Assembly: GCF_949628265.1 (NCBI RefSeq)
Contig: NC_088789.1
Coordinates: 36,077,883 to 36,141,882 of the forward strand
Origin: Cloeon dipterum
Taxonomy: Eukaryota; Arthropoda; Insecta; Ephemeroptera; Baetidae
Direction: 5' to 3'
DNA length: 64,000 nt
In this document: piece after piece, positions 51,701-60,604 of the stretch
Position numbering within the stretch: the first letter of the stretch is position 1
Layout of the letters: every line of letters begins with the position of its first letter
The notes under the pieces: model-generated
Seen by the model: only the letters and a program-made list of their open reading frames with translations
Database searches by the model: none
Told to the model about the DNA's origin: nothing
Program-made: the position numbers and the translations under genes

Positions 51701-52218
51701 GTCTTTCTTACCGACGCACAAACACACGCAGTCTGATGGACGACACGACGAGGCTGAATGCTGCCGCTCGCCGAGCATCCGTCCGCTCCACTGCGAGATG
51801 AATCTGCTGCGCCACCAGCCGCCCTGCGCATGCGCCCCTCGACGACCCACAACCCCTCCAACCCCGCCAACGACAGCTGCCAGCTCCCGTGAGCAGCAGC
51901 GCAAACGAGAAACGAGATATCCGAGACCAGTGTCAACACGTACAATAAATAACGATACAACGCGATGGGAAAATGTACATAGCTAGAAAAAAACAGTCCG
52001 TACTCAGTTTAACGCTGTAAAATTAACTAAATTAGATTAATAAATAATTAATCATCGGATACACAAATAATTTCGACCAAATTTCACGGAAAATCAAAAC
52101 CGAAATCAACAGGGGCGGCGACCTTTATCAGGTGGCCGCAGCGGAAAAGGGAAAAAGAGGCTCACCTGTCGGCTTCCAAGAAGGAATTGAGCTCGACCTC
52201 CTCGGCGATAGCTTCCAT
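45745..52218 (-). CDS. cnn: Centrosomin (Cnn / CDK5RAP2 family) coiled-coil centrosomal scaffold
   Basis: Scaffold of the pericentriolar material that recruits gamma-tubulin complexes to mitotic centrosomes. Shared exons from 5' to 3' are 50417-50478, 49719-49927, 49277-49663, 48647-48862, 48147-48578, 47122-47446 and 45745-46655, preceded by one of two first exons (52166-52218 or 51527-51639). Totals are 864 or 884 residues, in frame throughout. The signature CM1 motif lies at about residues 77-128 of the longer form: RTVKQYEEEM, then KKDNFNLKLRIYFLEER. Most of the rest is heptad-rich coiled coil with poly-Gly, poly-Pro and poly-Ala breaks. SPDLGIESDTGR in the last exon resembles a conserved CDK5RAP2/Cnn block. 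At 864-884 residues it is shorter than Drosophila Cnn (about 1150). The intron after 48147 uses a GC donor. Confidence 0.9.
49719..49927 (-). CDS. cnn: cnn CM1-motif exon
   Basis: Encodes LSELLQ..., the linker and the whole CM1 motif (KKDNFNLKLRIYFLEER, then EKKLIELK). CM1 binds and activates the gamma-tubulin ring complex in this family. The acceptor is ACGCAG|TGTCGG and the donor is CAAG|GTGCGC. This is the strongest evidence for the gene identity. Confidence 0.93.
51077..51499. promoter_or_regulatory. Two palindromic CRE motifs near cnn first exon B
   Basis: TGACGTCA occurs exactly at 51077-51084 and 51492-51499, the latter 28 bp inside the intron after cnn exon B. This is the full CREB/ATF palindrome. 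A third copy is at 25521-25528 in the ush intron. Function is inferred. Confidence 0.35.
51527..51639 (-). CDS. cnn: cnn alternative first coding exon B
   Basis: Two in-frame ATGs (51639 and 51633) open an Arg/Ser/Pro-rich basic start, MAMASRRSLSPPARRS, ending PLLPY plus two bases, with the donor TG|GTGAGC. Phase 2 equals that of exon A, so either can join the shared exon (split codon Cys here). The basic N-terminus differs sharply from the acidic one in exon A. Confidence 0.62.
52166..52218 (-). CDS. cnn: cnn alternative first coding exon A
   Basis: ATG in a strong context (CACCATGGAA) encodes MEAIAEEVELNSFLEAD plus two bases, followed by the donor AG|GTGAGC. Phase 2 matches the shared exon 50417-50478, with the split codon giving Ser. 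It is the most 5' exon and sits at the divergent promoter shared with FOXRED1. Confidence 0.65.
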
Positions 52219-52900
52219 GGTGCTATTTGGTCCTCCTCACACCTTACTCCATTCAAAAATAACGATAAATGGGCGAAAATCAGCGGGTCGGCCGGGCGGT
52301 CGGTTACAGGCTTCGCTCGCACTCGCAACTCGCAACGGGAGCCGCTCGTTTGAAATTCGCGCGCGTCGTGGAGCATGAGTTGACAGTGAAAACTCTTGCC
52401 GCCGCTGGAGGCAGCACCAGCTTCTGTTTACTCTTCTTCTTGCGGAGTGCGCAACAGGCACAGCTGTTTTTAGTTATTCATCTACTCGCTAGAGGGATTC
52501 AATCCTCGAAGAGATGAAAAAGGGCGTGACAGTACTCGCAACAACAACAAAAACACATGGTCGTCCCTTTAAATGCGTAGTATTTTTTTTATTAATTTAA
52601 AAACTGTGATGAGAGGAGTCTACTACGTAACTATAAATTAAGAAAATTCGTGCACATTACTCGCGAGCACTGCAATAAAGGGTGATCAGCGCCGATTTAC
52701 AGCGTACAGCACCGTCAATCGCCGAAAAATCGAAAGTAGATACATATGTAATAAATGTTTTGCACCAAACGAATTTGATTTTATTGATCCTGGATGGGCA
52801 ATTTCAGAGGAGTGGTGACCCGAATGACCGCTAATTGAGCCAATCAGTTCGTGTCCGTTGCGGAGGACCTCTTTTAACCGCTATTATTCTATTGCAAAGG
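52219..52900. promoter_or_regulatory. Divergent promoter region cnn / FOXRED1
   Basis: 682 bp separate the start codons of two genes transcribed away from each other, so both promoters must lie here. No TATA box or other core element is convincing. The cnn side is CpG-rich and the middle is AT-rich. Confidence 0.55.
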
Positions 52901-55045
52901 ATGCGGCTGAGCAGGGGCACCTTCCAGGCCGTGCTGAAGGGCAGAAAGCTGCTCGAGGCGCGGCAGCCGGCCTCCCTGAGGAAGGCCTACGCCACCAACC
53001 TGTGAGAACGACGCGCAACTTTGATCGAACATGGCGTTTTGATGCATTTTTGGTCGGCAGGCCGGGCGAGGATGGCTTCGACCCTGTGAAGCGGGCGGCC
53101 AGCGTGCTGAAGAGGGACATCGTGCGGCTGCGCAAGCAGATCGGCGACTTTTTCGGCTTGGAGCCGCTTTTCACGTCGCCGACCAGGGACATCGACGAGC
53201 CGCACCACTTTTATTCGTGGCAGTCGCACTGCGACGTCCTCATCATCGGCGGCGGCGTCGTCGGCTGCTCAATCGCATTTTTTCTGCTCGAGAACTTCCC
53301 CGGCTCCATGAACGTCACCATCCTCGAAAAGGACCCCACGGTACGCGCTGCTCGCATTTCAATTTTATAATTATATCTTTGTCTAGCTACGAAAACACAA
53401 GAGGAAACTGACCTGAAATATGGTTTAATTTGTTTCGTTCAAATGAAATCAAATTGATGAGCCGAAAACGAGTGCCTGCGTTATTCCTTTAAAAATTAAA
53501 TAAAATATTTTTAGTACAAGAGGGCGGCGACGACGTTGTCGTGCGGCGGATTGCGGCAGCAGTTTTCGCTGGCGGAGAACGTGCAGATGTCTCGGTTCGG
53601 CGCCGAGTTTCTGCGGCAGCTGCCGAAGCGGTGCGCCGTCGAGGGCCTCGACCCGCCTGACGTGCAGTTCCATCCGACGGGCTACCTTTTCCTCGCCACC
53701 GAAGAGGGCGCCGAGCAGCTCGCCGCCAACCACGACCTCCAGCTGTAATTGTGTTTTAATTTGTATTCTGTGGGAAAATAATAATTTGTTTCGGCAGGGA
53801 TCTGGGCGTGAAGAACGTGCTGCTGACGCGCGAGCAGCTGAAGGCGCGTTTTCCCTGGCTGAACACGAGTGACGTGGCGCTGGGCTGCCTCGGCCTGGAG
53901 AACGAGGGCTGGTTCGACCCGTGGTCGCTGCTCAACGCGCTCAGGACCAAGGCCATCGCGCTCGGCGCCCACTACGTGCAGGGCGAGGCCGTCGGCTTCG
54001 AGACGCGCGAGCAGCCGGACGTGCTCATCGCCGGCGCCGACAACTCCAAACCCTACCAGCGCCTCGACAAACTCGTCGTCAGTGTCGAGCCTTTATTACT
54101 TTGGCAAAATTTTTGATAACGAATAAACAGATTTCTTATTTCTGACACAAGGAGTGAAAACGAACACTAGAAATAATAAAAAATTACAAATCCCGCCATC
54201 ACATTTTGTGTGCGAACCAAGTTTCGTCAAAATTGTTTGCCAATTTCTTTCCTTCCTTAAATTAAAAATAAAAAAAATTGGCAGGTGCGGCTGGCAGACA
54301 GCGAGAGGCGCACCATCAGCTTCGGACACTGCGTGCTGGCGAGCGGCGCCAGCTCTGGCGAGATCGCCGCCATGGCCAACATCGGCAGCGGCGACGACAT
54401 GCTCGCCTTCCCCCTGCCCGTCGTGCCCAGGTCAGTTGGCCGCCCTTTCACCCTCCGCAACTCTGATTAATTTGTTGTCAGGAAGCGGTACGTGTTCAAC
54501 GTGCACTGCCCTGACGGCCCTGGCGTCGACCTGCCCTTCGTCATCGACCCCACCGGCACCTACGTCAGGTAAAACAAGGTTTATTTTTTCGCCTTGAGTG
54601 TCAGTCAAGAATGAACCAAATGTCCCGTCGCAGGCGCGAGGGCTACGGCGGGCACTACATTTGCGGCCGTTCGCCTCCGGAGGGCGTGCCCGAGCCGTCG
54701 ACGGCCGACTTTGACGTGGACCCAGAGTTCTTCGAGGCGCACGTGTGGCCGCAGCTGGCGCACCGCATCCCGGCCATGCAGAAGCTCAAGGTGAAGAGCG
54801 CGTGGGCCGGCCACTACGACTACAACACCTTCGACCAGAACGGCATCGTCGGCCCGCACCCCTACTACTACAACCTCACCTTCGCCACCGGATTCAGCGG
54901 ACACGGTCTGCAGCAGGCGCCGGCCGTGGGCCAGGCCGTGATGGAGATGCTGATCGAAGGCAAGCTCAGCACGATCGATTTGTCGCGGTTCGCGTTCGAC
55001 CGCGTGCTGCTGGACGAGCGAGTGCTCGAGCACAACATAGTGTGA
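52901..55045 (+). CDS. FOXRED1: FAD-dependent oxidoreductase domain-containing protein 1, mitochondrial
   Basis: DAO-fold flavoprotein needed for assembly of respiratory complex I in vertebrate mitochondria. Exons are 52901-53001, 53061-53340, 53515-53744, 53798-54077, 54285-54430, 54482-54568 and 54634-55045, total 1536 nt or 511 residues plus stop (human about 486). The basic, acid-free start ([16 protein letters not shown]) looks like a mitochondrial presequence. The Rossmann FAD motif is [14 protein letters not shown] with GGGVVG at residues 97-102. [16 protein letters not shown] in exon 3 matches the hallmark FOXRED1 block (GGIRQQFSLPENIQ in human). Exon 7 carries [18 protein letters not shown] and the C-terminal FAD-site glycine run [14 protein letters not shown]. 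Donors are canonical; several are GTCAGT. Confidence 0.94.
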
Positions 55046-55061
55046 CGCAGCAGCAGCAAAA

Positions 55062-55067
55062 AATAAA
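55062..55067 (+). terminator. FOXRED1: Poly(A) signal of FOXRED1
   Basis: AATAAA 17 nt after the stop codon. A second AATAAA lies at 55083-55088, so the 3' UTR is very short. Confidence 0.7.
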
Positions 55068-55344
55068 AGGCTCAGTCGTGATAATAAACGCGGCGTGTTT
55101 TATTTTATTTCGTCTGGTGCAAGTCGAGGAATTAATTATTTTACAAAGGTTAAAATGCTGTGGATTTGAGGCAGTCGGACGCGCGGAGGAGAAACATAAA
55201 TTATTAGGATATGTTAAGCGACTCAACAAGACTAAAAATACGAATACGCTTCTTCCAAGGCAGTTTCTTTTCGTTTGCCAGCAAATTTCTTGTCTTTTTG
55301 ATTAGGCACTAGCTTCTATTACAATCTAAATATGAATATACTTA

Positions 55345-55350
55345 TTTATT
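55345..55350 (-). terminator. RhoGAP92B: Candidate poly(A) signal of RhoGAP92B
   Basis: AATAAA on the minus strand, about 305 nt beyond the stop codon. The 3' ends of this gene and FOXRED1 face each other with roughly 230 bp between signals. Confidence 0.5.
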
Positions 55351-55654
55351 TATAAATTTCTGCACTCTTACAACAGCGTTAAACTTTGCCAAGCGCAACT
55401 TAGGAATTATCACACAAGATTCTGCTCTCGTTTCTTTGTTTCGCGTGTGTGTCAGGAGGGTTTTGTGCAAGAACCAAGGAAAGCTCCTCTCTCTTTCTCT
55501 CTCACTCTCTCGTAAGGCACAAAAAATCCGATTCAAAAATTATTGTTGTACCGATCGTTGGAAGGAAAACTGAAACCGTGACGACTGACTCCATCACTGA
55601 AAGCAAGAGTTGATCACAAGTCGTTTTTGTTCCGGCGCTGAGAGGCACTTTTCG

Positions 55655-58600
55655 CTACAAGTCGGTGCTGTCGGCCGCCGTCTTGCTCGGCGGCGGCGGC
55701 GGTGGCGGCGTCGGACGGGCGATTTTGCTTACGCGGAACGACCCGCCCTTGCCTGTCCCAACAACAATCAACGCATAAGCCACAAATTTAATTTTACGAT
55801 GAAACGAAAATACCTCTTTCGGGCTCGAGGATCTCGTCGTCGGTCGACTCGGAGGCGGACAGGTGGTTGTCGCTATGCCTGCGCGCCTCCAAGTCCGCGC
55901 CCTTTCCCTCTGCAAGGCAGGGAGGATCAGTCGCGGGTGGCGAGAAGCGGGCGGCGCCTTGCGAGATCGGAGAAGGCGCGTCGTCCACCGGCTCCGAGCT
56001 CTTGGCGCGGAACGACTCCCGCAGCGACGCCGGCCGCTCAGGAATCGCAGGTCTCTCAGCAATCACCGGCCGCACCTGCGACATACACACGCTTGCTGTT
56101 TTAACTTAAATTAACAAATAAAATAGAGCTACAACTTTCAATTAATTTTCGTGCCACTAATTTAATTTAAACGAATGCCCTGGTTTATTTAAAACGCACC
56201 TTTTCATCGTCGTTGAGGATGGTCCTGGGCGCGGCGATGGGGAAGCGGGGCTTTTGGGCGACGGCGGGCTTCTCGTTGTTGTCGGCGCCGAGCTCGGCGC
56301 TGTGGCGCTGCGTCGGCTTGGGCGGGCAGATTTCCTTGAGCGGCGGCCGCTCCTCCACGCTCTTGGCCTTCTCCTTGGGCTTCTCCTTGGGCGTGGGCGC
56401 CTGCGCGGGCCGCGGCGGCCGCTCTGCCTTCTCTGCCTTGGCCGCCTGCGTCGCCGCCCCCGGTGTCGGCGTCGGCGGCACCGGCGCCTGCTTGTTCTTC
56501 CGACGCAGCAGCGGCTTCGGACTCGCCGGCGGACTGCATCCAAACACATTAAATCCAGGCTCAAAACAAAAATAAAGAGTAGAAAGAACAGAGATACACC
56601 AGCACCGTCGCACTTGAGAAAAAAAACATGAGAAAAGACACAAATTCCCCTATTCACCCGACAAAAGAAAAAAAAAACTGAAAAAACTGTACGGTGAGGT
56701 GGCGTCGAGATTTTTGAAGCGGGACCTGCTGTGGTCGGTGAGGCTGCTGTTGGAGTGGGCGCGTTTGATGGCGGCGGCCGCCACGGCGGCCGGGTCTGGC
56801 GTGCTCGTGATGAGCAGCGTGTCGGCGCTGCTGTTGCGCGAGTGGCCCTGGTCCGAGGACGACGACTTGGAGCCGCTGCCGTTGGTCTGCCGGCCGCCGC
56901 CTGGCGCCACGCTCATATCAAGCGGCTCCGGCTTAGCGATCGTCACGAAGAAATCCATTTCTGAATCAGCAAAATTATCAATTTCAAATTACGAGCAGCG
57001 CAAAGGACAGGACACTCGCCTCCAGGGAATAAGTCTTCGGCGTGACTGACTAGCTGGTCCACGATGAAGCTGTGCACGTTGGCCGTGCTCATGTTCAGCC
57101 TGCGAATGACAAGCAAATTCAGGTTTTCCCTACAATAGGTTTCGTTTAGCCTCAATTTTTTATAAGCCATTTTCTGGTGAGTTAAAAAATAAACTGGCTG
57201 AATAAAAAATGAGTCCTCCGGCAATGCCTGCACGAATCGAAACTGGTTGAAAATCGTACCCGTTGCCGGCGTCCTGCTGGCTCCAGATGAGGTTCGGCGC
57301 CAGCACGATGGCCACGTTCTGCGGATTCATCTTGTTGACCTCCTGGTTCTTGCACAGCGTTGCCAGGAACTTGATCAGGTAGGTGAGGTTGTCCCTGTTG
57401 GCCTCGGGAAGCAGCTCCACCACCTCCTTGAGGGCCCGCACGCGTTCCTCCGCCACCGGCACCCTTTCAAATTTAATTGTATCGATTAAATGCAAATTTT
57501 GAGGCCGAGAGCACGCACTTGGATGCGTTGAGCCAGTTGGTGTACAGCTTGAAGGTCATCAGCGGCTCTGGCAGCTCCCGGAGGTACGACTTGAGTGCGC
57601 CAGCCACCACCGCAGGGTCGTTGTAGCTCAGACTACCCTCCAGAGAAAGCAGGTTCGCGTCCAGGCTCATCCGCATCCGACGCACCTTCGACGCGCCTGC
57701 GTTCCCAATTTATTTTTATCTTTTAACTGTCAAAATAATGGTGACAGCTGCTTTCTGTACGGTTTTTTCTTGAAAATACCCCGTCGTCTTTATTTCATAC
57801 GAATTTTTGTTGGATTTTCTGTGGTCTCTAATTTAGTTTTGATGATAGATGGGAAATTAAAGGTCGAGAAAAAACTAGCGAGTGAACTGGAGGCGTTTTA
57901 ATTGGTTCTGGAAATGCTTCGTGGAATTTTAACGCAATTTGGTTTGAAGAAACATTTTAAAAAAAAAATTGTAAATTTCTGCATTAAATTCATCAAAAAT
58001 TAGCTGCAATGAATAGGTAAAAACTGACCTCCAGCGACCCTGAAGAGTCCCTCCTCCTCCATGCCGAGGATGAGCAGGGAGCAGACGCAGAGCTCGATGG
58101 GCCACGCGATTTTGCGTTTGTTGACGCGCAAATGCTCCTCGAGCGCCTCGCCGAACACGGGCCGCATCACGTTGTCGCCTGCCAACCGACAATTTTATTT
58201 CTTTGTCGCCTCTGGGAGGACAATTTGCGAACCCAGGTCTCCCTCGAGCACGGAGGTGGCCTCCTCCAGGTAGCGCAGCGCCCGCTCGTGGTAGGCCTTC
58301 TGGATGTTGATGTGCTCGGCGATGTATTTCGTGATTTCCGCCTCTTTCGAGATCAACTGGTACATCTCAGTCGCCAGCAGGTCCTGACCAAATTGCATTG
58401 CAATTAATTTTTTTATTTCTCTGCGTTGGTTCGAAAAACAGAAACCATCTAAAACCAATATTTCTGCTCTAAAAACCGTCGATTATTTCAGAGGAAAAAA
58501 CGTCAAAAATTCCAAGCGCCAACTGATAAGGATTGGGTGCAATTTCCGTGCTATTTTATTCCAATTATCAAGAAATAATCTATAATTTGATAAGTGGCGG

Positions 58601-59614
58601 CCTGGTCTCGATCTCCAAATAGCAGAGCAAATTAATTTCAAGGAACAAGGAAATCTTTGCCACTGCAAAATTTTATTTAAAAAAAAGGGGGAAAGTACGT
58701 CATCACTTGTTGGTTATTATCGAAATTAGAGCGGAAAAAGAAAAATTATTTCGCTGACCCGGCACTGGTCGACTTTGGACTGCGCCTCCTCCATTTCCTC
58801 GCGCATCGACTCGATTTTGGCGCCGGGCATGTTGTTGCTGTGCTTCACGGCCGTCTGGTACCTGTGCAAATTGCAAGCAGATTTTATTTGACAACTCGAA
58901 CCGGCCGCGTTTCGGCTCAACGAAACCTGGTTCTGGCGGCGTCCATGTCGAGCACCAGCTTGGCCAGGTTGCGTTTGTGCTTGACGATGCTGGGAATGTC
59001 GTTGTCGATCACGCCCTGCAGAGGGTTGACCACGCTCTGCTCCACCTGCAGGTCCATTTCGACGTACGTGTGCGCCAGCGTCACCTCGATCGCGCCGCAC
59101 TTTTCCAAAATGTTTCTGCGCCGCGCGCATTAAAATTTCAAATTACAATTAAATTGAATGGAAATACTTGAGCATGAAGGCGTCGTCGCAGGCGGCGCTC
59201 TCCTTCATCGCCTGGCCCAGCTGGTACTCGGGGCATTTTTTCTGTCAACACAAAATACAAAATATGAATTAATGTAATCAAAAGCGGCTGCGCGAGCAAG
59301 TGGACACGTACCAGTCTCTTTTCCTTGGAGGCGTCGTCGGCGCCCTGGCCGAGCAGGTAGGCGCTCAGCTTCTTGCTGTAGTTGATGCACGCGTTCTTCA
59401 GGAACTCGACGTGCTTGTCGATCTCCTGCAGATCGTCCGACAGCAGTTCCGTCTTGCCCGCCCTGCAAACACCACGCCCACGATTATAGTCAAATTTCAT
59501 TTTAGGTCCCCCAAATTCCTGCTGGCAGAGCCTCCAGGGACGCAAAAAAAATTATATTCACCTGGAGAAGGTCTGGTCGGCGAGCTGCTTGACGCGGAAG
59601 AATTGCTTCTTCAT
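55655..59614 (-). CDS. RhoGAP92B: BAR-RhoGAP protein (RhoGAP92B / ARHGAP17-SH3BP1 family)
   Basis: Membrane-associated GTPase activator for Rac/Cdc42-type GTPases. Exons from 5' to 3' are 59562-59614, 59312-59462, 59168-59241, 58927-59115, 58759-58861, 58233-58383, 58029-58178, 57519-57696, 57260-57463, 57020-57099, 56693-56960, 56200-56533, 55814-56075 and 55655-55752, total 2295 nt or 764 residues. The start MKKQFFRVKQLADQT matches human ARHGAP17 closely. BAR domain covers about 1-240. RhoGAP domain covers about 245-440 with EEEGLFRVAGG (arginine finger R287), GALKSYLRELPEPLMTF and NPQNVAIVLAPNLIW. A Ser/Pro-rich tail holds a poly-Pro run and ends STDL, a class I PDZ ligand like the STAL end of human family members. 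The intron after 57020 uses a GC donor, forced by phase. Naming follows the fly orthologue. Confidence 0.93.
57020..58178 (-). other. RhoGAP92B: RhoGAP-domain exons of RhoGAP92B
   Basis: Four exons encode the GAP module. The arginine finger (R287 in GLFRVAGG), the Lys of TYLIKFLATL and the Asn of LAPNLIW are all present, so it should be catalytically competent. The last exon of the module ends in a GC donor. Confidence 0.9.
58233..59614 (-). other. RhoGAP92B: BAR-domain exons of RhoGAP92B
   Basis: Six exons encode the helical BAR module (residues 1-240). Recognisable blocks are ELLSDDLQEIDKHVEFLK, VEQSVVNPLQGVIDNDIPSI, KLVLDMDAARTRYQTAVKH and EMYQLISKEAEITKYI. This fold forms a curved dimer that binds curved membranes. 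The human and insect blocks align without large gaps. Confidence 0.88.
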
Positions 59615-60604
59615 GTTAGTGGCGAGAGCAGTCGAGTCAGCAGCGACCTTGCGTCCGACAAACAGCAATGGAGATTCGCTCCGCGTCGACACTCATGGAA
59701 AGGCGGCAAAATCGGGCCGAGACCGAGCGAATCGGCGGCTCAGGGGGCGGCCTGGGGTCTCGGGGCCTGCGGGGGGCGCGCTCCTGCCTCCCTCCGACCA
59801 CTGCGGCGGCCGGCCCAAACGAAAACAAACTGCTGCTCGAGTGGTGCAGCACGAAAAACGAAACGAACGGTGCTTAGTGCCAGACAACAGCCAGCCAGCT
59901 GCTGTTGCGGTGCTCACTGCCCTGGCCGTCAACAACCGGTTCATTTCAATAACCGGGACAAGCGGCACCACCTGCTGCCAGGCTAATCGCCCAAACACCA
60001 AACCGGTACGCTGATACGCTCAACCGGTGTCGGTGGTGCTCATTCCGAGAGGTGACGCATGCTGCCCATCCCTGGTGGTGGCAGCACTGGCACTGACTCA
60101 CGACCTGCTCACGACCAAACGTCGTCGCTGGAAAGAGGAGACGCGCTGATAGCGAGAGGCTCTTGCGTGATTTTTTTCATTTTTTTTTTAGCAAGATTTG
60201 AATTTCATGTCTGTACCTAAAGCCTTGTCCGTTTTGATCATTCTGCGGCTCTGCGCAGATTATTGCAATGAACAGTGAAATAAAATGAATCAGTCAGTTG
60301 TTTGCTTCGAATACCGGTACATTTTGTGTGTTAACTTCTATTTTAATTTGTAATTTGGCGTATTATTCCCACAAATTGAATCACAGAAATGAGTGACAGC
60401 ACTGTTTCGATTACGAGAAAAGCAAAACGAATCAGTTAAATGATAATTATTGATCTCTTTGTGATTCTAAAAAACCGGTTAGCACGGCAGGCGGTCGAAT
60501 TGACCGGCATGGCCGATCCGATCAGCTGGCGGGGCTGCAGGCACGATTGCGATTGACTTGTCTCGAGTGCGAGTGGAAGCGGCGGCCGCGAATCTTTTCC
60601 AGCA
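59615..60604. promoter_or_regulatory. Divergent promoter region RhoGAP92B / prtp
   Basis: 990 bp between two opposite start codons. It contains five ACCGGT palindromes: AACCGGTT at 59934, AACCGGTA at 60001, AACCGGTG at 60022, TACCGGTA at 60312 and AACCGGTT at 60473. AACCGGTT is the Grainyhead/CP2 consensus. No TATA box seen. Confidence 0.5.
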
